Below are positions 20,601 to 32,567 of a stretch of DNA of 64,000 nucleotides, piece after piece. The stretch's first letter is position 1. Each line of letters begins with the position of its first letter. The notes beneath the pieces were generated by a model. The model was not told the origin of the DNA and did no database searches. It worked only from the letters and a program-made list of their open reading frames with translations. Source of the DNA: Pisolithus tinctorius. Lineage: Eukaryota; Basidiomycota; Agaricomycetes; Boletales; Pisolithaceae. A program made the translations under genes and the position numbers. The DNA lies in NCBI GenBank assembly GCA_024663395.1, contig JANFAH010000002.1, positions 1,054,001-1,118,000 of the forward strand. Direction: 5' to 3'.

Positions 20601-21000
20601 GCCAAGGATCTCACAGCAGACATGTAGTCAAGCAGTGAATATCTGGGGATATGAAGTTACCCAACAACCTTGCAGAAACAAATTCAAGCAAGGTATCACC
20701 CAATGGAAAAGATGGAAACAAAGGAGTGACTGTGGTGAAAGGAAAGTGGGAAGTTTTGAGGATGAAACCCAAGTGAGTGGGCAATTTATGTTGTCAAGCA
20801 ACAAGATTCACAGACCTGATTTGCACTAGCACAAACCTCGGCTGTGACTGACATTTACTAATTCTAGGTATGTCCTTTTACCTATTCCCACATCTGGAGC
20901 CCACTGTGAGGGGGGTTCTGTTCATTTTGGGGAAAGAAGCCACCACTTTATCACCGCATGAAAGTTTTTTTTTTTTCTGGATTGGGCTTGGACAAGCTAA

Positions 21001-22581
21001 GTGTTCAGAGTTTCGATTCTAGCTACAGTCTACACTCAGGAGTTTGGGGAATTTTCAGAGTTATTTTTCGAGCAGCAAATGTCAAGCAAGTATCTAGGTC
21101 AAACATCCCTCAAGTTGAGAGAGAAGTCTGAAGGCAAATTAATAGTTGAATTTCTGCGAAGAAGCCATGAGAATGCACTGAGAGAGCTCGAGGGAATGCC
21201 ACTGAGGCATTCAAGGGATGCACCATGGTTCTCAGGGCATGCATCTGACCTTTTTAGGTATCTCAAAGGGGTTCGAAGTCTTTGTGAGCACAAGAATTGT
21301 TTTGATGACCAAGAATGGGAAAAATGGGCTTGCCAGTATGCAAGCAGCGAAGTCTCAGACTCATGGTATGAATCTGTTGAAGATCAGCTGAGTTGGCCCA
21401 AATTCATGGTGGCCATTGCATGTTTGTATCCTGGGTCCTGGAAAATGGATTGACAGTACTCAAGGAATGACCTTTACAGCCTCATTGACAGCTGAGCAAG
21501 AAGAGAAATTTGTACAGGGGAAGAACTGATGAACTACAGACTTTATTTTCTAGATTTAGCAACGTATCTACAGGTTTTGAAGCAACTCAAGGCCGATGAG
21601 CTCAAAGACCTCTATTTACAAGGCTTCAACAAGGAATTCAAGTGTGAAATCATTCAGAAAATGTGACATGACAATCGACAGCGACACTCAGACAATCCAT
21701 GGCCCATGCAGCAAGTAACACACACAGCCACATGACTACTACACAAAGGATTTCACTTGGAGCAAGTGCAAACAAGCACAGAAGACTACTACAAGCCTCA
21801 AAACAACCCGGGAGCTAGTTCAGACAAGCAGCAACAGCCTATGAGGTCTTTTCCAAGTTCATCGATGCACAGCTCACTGACAACTGATGTACAGGAATCT
21901 ATGGAATTACTGGAATGCATGCAGCACAAGCAAGTATTGATGTTAGTGTCAATGAGTCATGCACAGCCATGCAGCCCACCTGAGAAGACAAACAGTGAGG
22001 ACCAAAGCCCTGGCAGGCTCATTGAAGCAGCCACAGCAACCTGTTTTGAGACAAAAGAGTTTTCTTTGAGTACAAACAGAATACTGACTACTGAGTTACA
22101 GGAAGCAGTAGAGCTTGAGCGAGTCAAACCAGCATTGGTGGAGGAACTGCTCACAATGAAAGTCCCATTCGAATTTGAGGTGAATTACAACACTCAAAGG
22201 GGATTTTCTTTTTGTTCATATCAAGTTTCTCTGATGGCTACTGGTGTGTCACTACAGGAGTCCTACCTAAGAGGTCAAGGCAGTGAAAGAAGCAGCCTCA
22301 GAATTCCTGCAGTCAGCAGATATACACATCAGTTAACCAACAACCTATTCATGTCAAAGATTCTGCTCGAATTTGAAACAGAAAGACTCAAGGGACATGC
22401 AAGATCTACAAGAGTTGAAGACGAGGCACTGGAAGTGCTTGCGAGCAGCCACAAGGCAGATAAGTCAGTACATGAAGGGAATGCTAACTCATACAGGACA
22501 TTAAGAGGTACAGAATACATCAAGATGAAGGTTATTGCAAGAAGGATCAAGATCAAGGAGCCATCAAGGCTCGTCATATGA
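21001..22581 (+). pseudogene. Gypsy gag-like protein
   Basis: A single frame of about 527 codons is broken only by TGA at 21454, 21493, 21664 and 21733. The first part (LRHSRDAPWFSGHASDLFRY, then W..Y.....W to YPGS) and the second (YFLDLATYL, KDLYLQGFNKEF) follow the layout of gag proteins of Agaricomycete gypsy elements (PxFSG...L..YF, then a Y...F...A..L block and a ...GF block). A Ser/Glu-rich tail without a zinc knuckle follows. The assignment is by family pattern. Confidence 0.55.
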
Positions 22582-22899
22582 AGGAAGCCACTGGAAGAAG
22601 TTTTGTGAATTGAAATGTTGAAGCACACAGCAAGGGTGGATGACCTCGCACTTGAAATGTTCCACAGCCATGCAGTGTTGACAATATATATACTATTCAG
22701 GAGTTCATCAAGAGTATCGACATGTGCATTTGATATTAGGACTTGCGCAGAAAGTCCTGTGATGTTGACTAAGCGGAGTCACATGACTGCTCTGCACATC
22801 ATGGCCATGTGCACTCCAGTAATACTACATACTGACGTCTCTAGAGTTATAGACTGACTACACAAGATCGCTGCAATCACAGGATATGAAGAATGGGGT

Positions 22900-24892
22900 G
22901 AACAATGTACCATATGGAAGTTACTGGGACTACAAGCAACAGCAACAATGACAAGAGTGACAGCGGCAGCAAATAGCAAGATAGCAAAGACGACGACAAC
23001 TAGAATTAGTGCAGATCGATGGCCAAGTGAGATTGGATGTGCCACTCGACAGATACAAGGCATGGTGGAGACAGGCAATGAGCTCAATAGCTTGAGGTTC
23101 CATGTTCATTCCAGGATATGTTACTTACATCTTCGTTGTTCTAGGGAAGCCGGGTATCTACAATGGACAATGATCGCAATACAAGGAATGACAATGACAG
23201 TGCTTGATGAGGACCAACAGCCATGGGTAGAGAGAGTTGCTGTCTGGTGGAAACAGGGCACGATGAGCACTGGTACTGGGCTTGACAGCCCAAGGTTCTG
23301 TTTTGATTCCATTATGTTTTACTTACAACTATCCTACTCTAGGGAATGCAGCTGCATGCAATGGAGACCAACCGACATCCGAGTGATCACAGTACAAGGA
23401 ACGACAAAGATGGTTGCACTGAGTGCAGACCAACACTCATGCGAGAGCAGAAGTGCTGTTTGATGGAGATGGGGCATGATGAGCATGGATACTGAGCCTG
23501 ATGGCTCAAAGGTTCATTTCAGCTTTAGACTGTTTTACTCACATTTGTTCTACACTAGGGAAAATGGCTATATATGATGAAGACCAAAGGATATCCAGGC
23601 CATCATGATACAAGAAACGATGGCGATGACAAGACCTGGCAATGATCAATGGATGCACAATGCTAGAACTGCCATTCTATATAGATGAAGTGCAAGGAGC
23701 ACAGATGGAGAGCCCGATGGCTCATGGGTTCGTTTTGATTCCAAAACATTGTACTTACATCTATGCTATTCTAGAGGAGCTGGATATATACAACAGACGA
23801 CGATCACAATGCAAAGAATGATGACAATGACAAGACTTAGCGAAGGACAATGGCCAGGCAAGATCGGGATATGCAGAGTTCTACAGAATATCATACAGAA
23901 GTTATGGCAATTACAAGCAACAGCAATGACAGCAAGAGTAGCAGCGACAACGATGACACTAGACACAGACCAGAGGCCGTGCAATGCAGGAATGGCTGTA
24001 CAGTGGATACGAGGCACAGTGGAGACGAACAATGAGCTTGGCAGCTCAAGGTTTAGTGTTCATTTCAGTATATTCTACCTACATCTTTGCTACTCTAGGG
24101 AAAATGGATGTACAAGACGACACTTGGGTGACATCCAGGCCACTGCGATACGAAGGACTACAATGATCTACAAAGAAAGACAGCAGACTGTCGAGGGAAA
24201 GCTACATGACAAGATGTGAAGGCACTACTACGAATGGGGCAAGCAGTCAGGACAGGTGCAAAGGCTATGGTTCAAGCTACATTGGCAATCATCAAGGATA
24301 CAACATCTGACAAGCATCAATATGGAGCCTGACAGCTCAGGTTTTTATTCTTGTTTCGCAGCATTTTACTTATGAGTACATTATTCTAGAGTAGACGATG
24401 TCATTGAAGAAAGAACATGTCAATATACAATGCAACAATTATGATGACTATGAGATGCCTGACAAGAAGCGTTCAAGGGAACCCTACAGGCCTTCTTGCA
24501 AGAGCTGCTATGAGTAGCAGCACGATGCCAAAGTTCAGAGTCACGACAAAACAGATATTTGGTGAGGAGCATCAAAGTCATGCTGAGTGGGCTCAAAGGC
24601 CCAAGTTTTAGCTTTTTCTTTCAGCCGCTTTACATACAGCTACAACGTTTTAGGGAATACAGGCATTTACAAGGTATCAAAGAATCTACAGCTAACTACG
24701 AATAAAAGCATGACAAGACAAATGCGACAAATATGGTTCAATCTACAGCAGCAAGTCTCAAAGTCCCAAAGAGATGCATGCAATGCGAGGAGTATCAAGG
24801 CCCTGCCACATGGGCTTGACAGCCCGAAGTTTAGCTTTCCCGTTGGAGCATTTTACTTATGGCTGCATTGTTTTAGGAAAGACAAAGTACTA
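22900..24892 (+). repeat. Degenerate array of about 200-300-bp units, each with an intron-like segment
   Basis: At 23095, 23290, 23508, 23726, 24048, 24338, 24603 and 24827 the same pattern recurs: GGTT(C/T), a T-rich stretch with GATTCC or TTTCAG, TTTTACTTACAT, about 10 nt, TTCTAG, then GGAA..TGG. The CTTAC and TAG spacing matches a fungal branch point and acceptor, and the implied introns are about 48 nt; the GTTC donor is unusual. Between them are A/C/G-rich segments such as ACAATGACAAGAC. More units occur at 28787-29440. Confidence 0.6.
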
Positions 24893-25619
24893 CACTTCAG
24901 GTAACCATTTTTCATAAGCATTTAGGCTGAATAGTTTCTCCAAACCATCCAGCCTAATAGCCTCCCAGACCAAGGTCTGCCCAGGGACATCTGGTCATGT
25001 CCCAGGGCTATGCAGATTTTTAGGCCCTGGGACAGGTGGGATTTCCCACATAGCCATCCATTCAAATGCAATTATTTGGGATGTCCCAAGACTGCCTTGG
25101 GTGGCAGGGGTCCCTACTTCCTGAAAGTGCAGCTTATATTAGCATTGAAATAGCTGCAGAAATCCTAGCCCCCTTGCACCTCTGACAGGTTTAATCCACA
25201 AAGGATCCTTCAACCTATACATCCCCTCCCATCCCACCATGCATAGTAGTATACAATAGTACTTTTCATGTACATCTTTGCAATGTTGATTCTGCCATAT
25301 TGGGACATCTCACTAGTTGCCAGGGGGATGACCCACCTGGGCCTCCACATTTGCCATGAAAATTGCAATAATAAATTCAATCAATTTGTGTCTATATCTC
25401 AAGCAATTTGTACTGTATGAAGGAAGAAGTAAATGGTTTTTGAACACTTGTGTGACAAGCCAATATCTCAAAGTCCCCCACATAGAACATGGTGTTGGTC
25501 ACCTTTGCAACAGCATCTGCAGAGGGCAGAATTTCCCAGATGGGCCTCTGAGGTTGTCATGGGGCATTGTGCTGGTCTGCAAAGGTAACTTAGGAGGATG
25601 TGCCATCATAGCCCCCTGA

Positions 25620-26080
25620 GGCTGGGATGGGACATCCCACTGACTTTCAGAAGGGGACTTGGGATGTCCCACAGCAGCCTATGAGGCTACTTTGGGACAT
25701 CCCACCCTCCCCTTTGGCAAGCAGTGGGATGTCCCACAACAGCCTCTAAGGCTATGTTGGGATGTCCCACCCTCCCCTTTGGCAAGCAGTGGGATGTCCC
25801 ACAACAGCCTCTAAGGCTACATTGGGACATCCCAACCTCCCCACTGCCAACCAGTGGGATGTCCCACAACAGCCTCTAAGGCTACATTGGGACATCCCAC
25901 CCTCCCCTTTGACAACCAGTGGGATGTCCCACAACAGCCTCTAAGGCTATATTGGGACATCCCACCCTCCCCTTTGACAACCAGTGGGATGTCCCACAAC
26001 AGCCTCTAAGGCTATATTGGGACATCCCACCCCCCCCTCTGGCAACCAGAGGGATGTCCCAAGGCAGCCTCTAAGGTATT
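25620..26080 (-). repeat. 65-bp palindromic satellite array of K1
   Basis: About seven units with a strict 65-bp period (for example at 25687, 25752, 25817) containing TGGGACATCCCA and TGGGATGTCCCA in alternation. Confidence 0.93.
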
Positions 26081-26130
26081 GAAGTAGTAATCTGCACTAA
26101 TCCTACAAGCTCCATAGAGAATCCAATGCA

Positions 26131-26210
26131 AGGTAGCTCCATGGTCAGAGCAGCTGCTTGACACTGAGAGGGCCCTGGCTCAATGCTAGCTCTGGTCACA
26201 TTTTCATCAG
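26131..26210 (+). repeat. tRNA-like unit, type 2
   Basis: GGTAGCTCCATGGTCAGAGC and GGCTCAATGC with the GTCACATTTTCATCA tail, as described for 13191-13270. Confidence 0.5.
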
Positions 26211-26446
26211 GTTAGGAGCTGCAGCTGGAACCCATGCATGCTCAGTACAATGGGTCATGCAGCATCCTTAGTAAGTCCAGATCATGTGAGTTACATGGAC
26301 ACAAGGTGACTGATAGTAGGCCTCCTGGAAATACAGTGGTAAATCCTGATCCATCACATGACACAAGGTCAAAAGGCAATCAGACCATTTGCATGACCCT
26401 AGGGGGTGTGCACTGTTTTTGCACTGCAAAAGTGGCCAGATGAAGG

Positions 26447-27158
26447 GACCACATTGGAGATGGTGCATTCTGTGCATTAACTTCATGGAGATTTGTTCCC
26501 ACAGTGCTAGTCTAAGCCCCCAAGCTACTGACACTAGTACCCAGACCATATGGCTCAGTGGTTGCAGCACCTGGTAAACAGCTGGGAGGTCACTGGTTCA
26601 ATCTTAGGACTGGTCACATTTTCCTCATAAGGCTACTTTGGGACATCCCTCCCCCCCCCTCTGGCAAGCAGTGGGATGTCCCACAACAGCCTCTAAAGCT
26701 ACATTGGGACATCCCTCCCCCCTATCTGGCAAGTAGTGGGATGTCCCACAATAGCCTCTAAGGCTACATTGGGACATCCCTCCCCCCCTCTGGCAAGCAG
26801 TGGGATGTCCCACAATAGCCTCTAAGGCTACATTGGGACATCCCTCCCCCCCCTCTGGCAAGCAGTGGGATGTCCCACAACAGCCTCTAAGGCTACATTG
26901 GGACATCCCTCCCCCCCTCTGGAAAGCAGTGGGATGTCCCACAACAGCCTCTAAGGCTACATTGGGACATCCCACCCTCCCCTTTGCCAACCAGTGGGAT
27001 GTCCCACAACAGCCTCTAAGGCTAAGTTGGGACATCCCACCCCCCTGTCTGGCAAGATGTCCCACAACACCCTCTACATAACACAAGGCCAAAATGCTAT
27101 CAGATCATTTGCATGACCATAGGAGGCATGCACCCTTGTTGCACTCCAAAAATTCCCT
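26447..27158. repeat. Inverted repeat, left arm (satellite plus tRNA-like unit)
   Basis: Pairs with 27832-28484. It contains a type 1 tRNA-like unit (26543-26628) and about seven satellite units (26631-27060). The inner ends share CTACATAACACAAGGCCAAA. Confidence 0.85.
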
Positions 27159-27831
27159 CTAGCAGTGATTTATAGCTTTGGGATGGGCATTACAACATGT
27201 ACCATTGGACCATGTCGCATTTCTGAGCCTTTGAGATGGTGCAACTGCAAGGCACATGGTGCCAATCTGATGGGGCATGCCCCACTATATCCCACCTCAA
27301 TTCTGGTACACGTAGCCCCACTGGGAAGTGAGCAATGAAAGATCGCTGCACATGACCTTGCATCATGTGATCCTTTGTCATGTGACTTGACCACTACCAC
27401 TCAATGCTACACTTTTTGTAGTCGATGGTAGTCAAAAATGCGCACTACCAAAGTGTAGCATAGCCTACACTACACAACACTAATAACTACTATAGCCAGT
27501 ACTGGTACTGCATTACCACCCCAGGAAGTGTAAATGGAGTCATGTCATCATAATAAAAGTTGTAGCCCCTGATTGTACAATCATGACCATATGCTTATCT
27601 TATCAGAAAGTGGAATTTTGTTTGAGAAAAACACAAAATACTTGGAAAAACACAATTGTTTATGCTAAATGTCACTTCTCCACAGTTAGATGGAGATTCC
27701 TTATACCTGCTTGGAGATTCTCCCAACTCACTTGGAGATTCTCCACTAGCATGGGGCATAAACCAGTGATGTGGGAACAAGACTATGTGGAGTGCAGTGC
27801 ACAGAATAAACCATTTGCAACATGGTCCTTC
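27159..27831. other. Spacer of the inverted repeat, no gene
   Basis: Part of it (about 27165-27310) resembles, inverted, the interior of the complete K2 element (about 53290-53450): ATTTATAGCTTTG, a CCATTGGACCAT-like stretch and GGGGCATGCC. Near 27700-27750 are CTTGGAGATTCTCC repeats like those of K2. It may be a remnant of a K2-type element. Confidence 0.5.
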
Positions 27832-28484
27832 AATCTGGGAATTTTTGGAGTGCAACAAGGGTGCATGCCTCCTATGGTCATGCAAATGATCTGATAGCAT
27901 TTTGGCCTTGTGTTATGTAGAGGGTGTTGTGGGACATCTTGCCAGACAGGGGGGTGGGATGTCCCAACTTAGCCTTAGAGGCTGTTGTGGGACATCCCAC
28001 TGGTTGGCAAAGGGGAGGGTGGGATGTCCCAATGTAGCCTTAGAGGCTGTTGTGGGACATCCCACTGCTTTCCAGAGGGGGGGAGGGATGTCCCAATGTA
28101 GCCTTAGAGGCTGTTGTGGGACATCCCACTGCTTGCCAGAGGGGGGGAGGGATGTCCCAATGTATCCTTAGAGGCTATTGTGGGACATCCCACTACTTGC
28201 CAGATAGGGGGGAGGGATGTCCCAATGTAGCTTTAGAGGCTGTTGTGGGACATCCCACTGCTTGCCAGAGGGGGGGGGAGGGATGTCCCAAAGTAGCCTT
28301 ATGAGGAAAATGTGACCAGTCCTAAGATTGAACCAGTGACCTCCCAGCTGTTTACCAGGTGCTGCAACCACTGAGCCATATGGTCTGGGTACTAGTGTCA
28401 GTAGCTTGGGGGCTTAGACTAGCACTGTGGGAACAAATCTCCATGAAGTTAATGCACAGAATGCACCATCTCCAATGTGGTCCC
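27832..28484. repeat. Inverted repeat, right arm
   Basis: Contains about six 65-bp satellite units (27915-28300) and a type 1 tRNA-like unit on the minus strand (28303-28390). Reverse complement of 26447-27158. Confidence 0.85.
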
Positions 28485-28489
28485 ACGGT

Positions 28490-29560
28490 TTTATGGGTTG
28501 ACATGTTGTCGAATGACAGGCAAGCAGAGACAACCGGATCAGCAACAACAATAATTTGTTTGATTATACCTATGTCAGGAATGTCTTACATGCGAGCCTA
28601 CTTGCAGCGGGCAGACTCGTTCCTCCTCCCTCTTACTCCTCTACTATGCACAAGCGACTATGGGAGGTGACAAGAGTGCAAATAGTGGCATGGCAGTTTG
28701 CTGGCAATCGATGGTCATTTGAAGCAACAGAAGTCATTTGAAGGAGGAGAGGCCTTGTGTAATTATGTGCTGAGCTCAACAGCTCATGTTCTTGTTTTGG
28801 TTTTAGGATACCATACTTACCTTCTCATGTTTATAGGAAAAACCCAGTATCTGTGAAGAAGTACAAAAGACTATGAGATATGATGGAAGCTCTGAGGGGC
28901 GGTCAGATGAATGAGGAACATGCACTGTGCATTAGAGGCAATGCAGGCTCACACACAGAGGCCAAGAACTTTTTTTCCTCCTTTGTTCTTGTGAGGCTTT
29001 ACTTATGACTGCTTTATTCTAGAATACATGAAGGGCTACAAAGTACAGGGTATTTGGTGGAATCCTTCGAGGCGAGAGGAGTGCCAAGAGCAACAGCATG
29101 GGAGGGGAAACTCAGGAAAGGGACATACAAAGTCCAGGTGACCTTTTTGGTTTTGGTTCGAGCATATTCTACTGTGAAGTACAGAATCTTTAGTGCAAAG
29201 AAAAAGGCAATCAACAAGGATGGGCAGCTCGAAGCCATCCATCAGTACTTAGCATCAAGACTTTGTCTGCCTGACTATGAGGTTGAAGGCCAACAAACAA
29301 GAGCGAAGCAAATGAGTGCCTGTACCTGCCAGAGTTGAAGGCCTATCTTCAGAGAAGGCTCAAGGATGTACCAATCCAAGGTGACATGCCTTGTTATGAT
29401 TCGAACATATACTATGTCAGATCCTTTGTTTCTAGCAGTGAACAAGTAGTAAACAAAGATGGGCAACTCGAAGTCACTTGGCAACACTTAGTGCGAGGGC
29501 TTTGGCCACCAGATGGGGTACCAGACGAGATTTGCCTCTGTGGTCATTCAGTTTGAGAAG
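28490..29560 (+). repeat. Continuation of the intron-like repeat array
   Basis: Units at 28787, 28966, 29140 and 29380 resemble those before 24892 but are more diverged, and the later ones include longer open segments (YSTVKYRIFSAKKKAINKDG and a similar block at 29420-29480, both followed by DGQLE). The two blocks with DGQLE are clear duplicates of each other. Confidence 0.5.
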
Positions 29561-30346
29561 TGTTGAGGGCAGAGAGGGTTGTGCTGCGAGGCTGGGAGTG
29601 GGTCTTGGGAGAGAAGGGGGTCATGTTCGAGTAGTGCAGGGCTAGAGGGGTGAGGCACCATGTTCAAAGGTCAAGGGAAGTAGATGTAAGGGTGAGGATG
29701 TTTGTGTGAGGAGGAGAGTGACCAGGGATGGTTGAATTCTAAACTGCCCCTTGGATGTAGGGAACAAGTTTGAGTTACCTAGAAGAGGTGGTCTGGGTCA
29801 GGAGTTCAGGGGTGGAGAGTTTTCTTTTGTTTTATTTTCCTTCTTTTGTTTTTGCATTGTACCACTGGACTTAGTGGCAAGCAGCCGCATTGCTGACTAA
29901 GCATGTGTGCTGTGTTTGCACAAGTTCAGTTTGCCATGGAGCAAGTTCATGTCACAGGCCCTCAGTAGCAGGGTGAATTTGTCTTGCAATTTGGTGAGTT
30001 TTTGAAGTTAGATTTATCACTTTGGGGAGTACCCAAAGTGCCAGGAGGACTGGCAAGAGTATTAGACAGGCACAGCTAAGTATCCTTTTACAGTTCGCAT
30101 TTTTCACCCTTTTACTACACTTCATTTCTCCAAAACAACACCTCCCTTTTGGGTTGAGCACAAACCTTGGCTGTCACTGACATTTACTAATTCTAGGTAA
30201 TTGGTGCCCCTCACCTTGTCAGGAAGGGCAAGGTCTTGCATACAATTGAAGTATTTGAAGCCTGTGTTTTGGTATTGGGCAGTATCTGGCCAATTCTAGG
30301 GGAAGGTCAAGGATTTTTGCACCACACCAGGAAAAAATCTCAGATC
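29561..30346 (+). other. Presumed 3' LTR and flank, non-coding
   Basis: G-rich stretch, then TTTTGTTTTATTTTCC, then the LTR-end match at 30163-30200. From 30201 to 30346 I recognise nothing. Confidence 0.4.
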
Positions 30347-31064
30347 CAGTGAGGGACAAAAGCGTTGCAATGTTTGTGAGTTGTGACTTGTTGCTGATGT
30401 AACTCAGGCTATTCTGCACAGATAATGATGATACCTATACCATTGGAAAGGGGTGACTCTAAGCTTTCCAGAGAACTAAGGTTCAGTCAAAACAAAGCAA
30501 TACATGCCAGTCCCAGAACACATCAGGCATGGGGGAGGAAACTGTCCAGGAAATGACTGACAGCAGGTTTTTTAAGGGACTGATGGTTCTGAGAGCATGT
30601 TATACTGACGGAACTGTGGTGGCCACCAGTATTTGATAAGAATTCCTTGAGAAAATGACCATGTGAGCTAGAGAGATGATTTCATGAGTTGTGGTAAAAG
30701 AGGGAGGATTAATGGTACAAGTCCAATGTTTGTCATTGTTTACATGCTGACAAATCATCTGGATGATCATGTGGTTTATTATGTAATCATTTTTTCCCAT
30801 CCTCCATGCCCTCAATCCCATCAAAAGGTCACATTTCATGATTTCACCAGTCAGGGACAAAAGCATTGCAATGCACTTTTTGGAAAGAATAGGGTGTATC
30901 CTGGCATGTATTGCTTTGTTTGGACTGACCCTTAGTGCTCTGGAAAGCTTAGCATCACCCCTTTCCAATGGTATAGGTATCATCATTATCTGTGTAGAAT
31001 AGCCTGAGTTACATCAGCAACAAGTCACAACTCACAAACATTGCAATGCTTTTGTCCCTCACTG
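30347..31064. mobile_element. 718-bp Tc1/mariner-like non-autonomous element
   Basis: The terminal inverted repeats are about 163 bp, starting CAGTGAGGGACAAAAGC at both ends; the right end is followed by TA (31065-31066), while the left flank is TC. An extra internal copy of the tip (CAGTCAGGGACAAAAGC) stands near 30850. The ORF at 30600-30986 overlaps the inverted repeat and is not a recognised protein. The TA flank and CAGT tip are typical of Tc1/mariner; superfamily assignment is inference. Confidence 0.8.
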
Positions 31065-31066
31065 TA

Positions 31067-31228
31067 TACCTCGATGACATCATCCATCACAAGCCCCTGC
31101 AAAGCAGTGTTCACCATGCTAGACTAACTGGAGGTATGGGATTGGTGAGGCCAAGGCCAGACTGAATGAACACAAGGCTGAGTCTGGCCAGGGTCGAGAC
31201 ATGACTATGACAGTATCCCCCTCTTAGG
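31067..31228 (-). repeat. Chromovirus polypurine tract and 3' LTR fragment
   Basis: On the minus strand AAGAGGGGGATAC is followed by TGTCATAGTCATGTCTCGAC, the same start as the LTR at 59872. The LTR stops at the TA next to the 718-bp element. Confidence 0.75.
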
Positions 31229-31332
31229 GGTTGAACCCATGAGACCTCTGCAAGAGTGGCAGGCTGAGTTTGAAAAATTGATACTTGTGGCCTGCTAAGC
31301 CCTTTGCATCTTTCTTTCACATCTTAACCATC

Positions 31333-32375
31333 ATGTCTGAATTGAGGCCAATCACCATGACTGATAACAATGACGAAGGCCAGGTCATCATCAACTGGAC
31401 CCAGGTATCAGATGATGCCATTTGATACAACACTGATGACGAGGAGGAGGTAATGAAGGCAAAGTTGAAGGAGAGGAAAAGATGAAAGGCAGCTGAACAA
31501 GCCCAGTGGGAGGTGCAGGCTTGGCTTGAGGCCAAGTGAGTTGAGGCTGAGAGGATAGTGTGGGAGGCTGAGGAGCAGAGGGCATGTGAGGAAGAGGAGA
31601 GGCACAGGGCTGAGGAAGAAAAGGAGGCTGAACGAAAGTGTAAGGCTGAGGCTGGGAAAGGCAGTGAGGCTGGGGGTGAGGTGAAGAAGGTGGTGATGGA
31701 CCCCAGGTGAATGACTTTTTTAACCTTGTGTGTACCCCTTTTGACAATCCCTTTAGTTGTACCCACTGTGCCTGGGCCAAGGCCATCTGCAAATTTGTCA
31801 TAGACAGTAACAAGAAGTGTGTCACCTGTGTGTGATGCAACCAGTCAAAAGGCAAGTGTTGCTGGCCTGGGGATGGGAAAGACATTGAGGCTGGTCCTAA
31901 GGCTGGGAGGGTTGATAAGGGGAAGAAGTGGAAGGTTGATGAGGAGAATGCAAAGGCTGGGCCCAGCAAACAGAAGCAGGCAAAGATGAGCATGAGGCCA
32001 ATCAAGGTCTTGGACCTTGACAAGCCTGAGGCTGGTGGGAGCAGGGTGAAGGAGGCCAGTGTGGCCAGATACTTGGGCTTGGAGGACAAGCTTGAGTGAC
32101 TGATCAAGGCCATGGGGCTGATTGCCAACAACTTGGCCAGCCTCTTTGAACTTCACAAAACCACAGTTGAAAACTCAGGCCACATTGCTGACACTCTCAA
32201 GTCACTGCTTGACAAATCCTATGGCTTTGGGATGGCAGTGTCCCCTTCAGATTTGGGCTCATCTGAGCTTGATTCTGACAAGCTGCATGAGGAGGCTGAC
32301 TGGCTGAGGGCCCATGGCAAGGACAAGGAGGAGGAGTCTGGTGGGGAGGATGAGGCCATGGCTGAGGGCAAGTAG
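31333..32375 (+). pseudogene. Antisense coiled-coil/cysteine-cluster ORF of the chromovirus
   Basis: Starting MSELRPITMTDNNDEGQV, it has a Glu/Ala/Arg-rich coiled coil, then, after a 52-nt intron (GTGAATG to CCTTTAG, about 31707-31758), SCTHCAWAKAIC and CVTC.CNQSKGKC, a Lys-rich linker, and a helical C-terminus ending in an acidic tail at 32375. Splicing the intron restores the frame across the cysteine cluster. All in-frame stops are TGA (for example 31423, 31483, 31537 and two after the intron). Domain order is that of 16458-17393. It lies on the strand opposite to pol, between the chromodomain and the polypurine tract. Its role is unknown; an accessory protein of the element is one possibility. 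Confidence 0.62.
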
Positions 32376-32567
32376 TGCCTTAGCATAGGGGCTTGTAGTT
32401 TTTTCCTGCTGCCAATGTCATGTATCCAGTGTCCAATGTCTGATGTCTGATGTTGTACAGTAGAGCAAGAGAAATAAGAAGGGGAAAACAAGGTAATTAA
32501 GAGATCAAAGGAAAACTAGATACTGATAGAAAACAGAAAAGAAGTTGAGGCTGGTTGAGACCAGTCC

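Larger units (their letters stand above)
24893..28484 (-). mobile_element. Deleted K1 copy with an internal inverted repeat
   Basis: It begins at 24893 with CACTTCAGGTAACC and is the reverse complement of about 12330-14575 up to about 27075. There is no transposase. From 27159 to 27831 lies unrelated spacer; 27832-28484 then repeats 26447-27158 in inverted orientation with one satellite unit fewer. The right boundary (28484) is not a K1 terminus, so the copy arose by deletion and inversion. It separates two parts of the degenerate repeat array. Confidence 0.7.
20828..30200 (+). mobile_element. Gypsy-type element with gag but no visible pol, interrupted by K1
   Basis: A short sequence (CACAAACCTCGGCTGTGACT and following, to TTCTAGGTA) at 20828-20872 recurs at 30163-30200, as expected for LTR 3' ends. 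The internal side then gives a PBS-like TGGAGCCCACTGTGAGG (about 20899). A gag frame follows (21001-22581), then a degenerate repeat array to 24892, then the inserted K1 copy (24893-28484), then more array to about 29560 and a presumed 3' LTR. I find no protease, reverse transcriptase or integrase, so it would be a non-autonomous, large derivative. The LTR limits are inferred from one short match. Confidence 0.5.

Noticed and set aside
21001..22581. TGA read as a sense codon (alternative code)
   Set aside because: The intact copia polyprotein uses TGA as its stop, and paralogous sites show CGA, so decay is the simpler reading.
25620..26080. Regularly spaced repeats that could suggest a CRISPR array
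   Set aside because: The whole 65-bp unit is repeated without unique spacers, and the context is a eukaryotic transposon.
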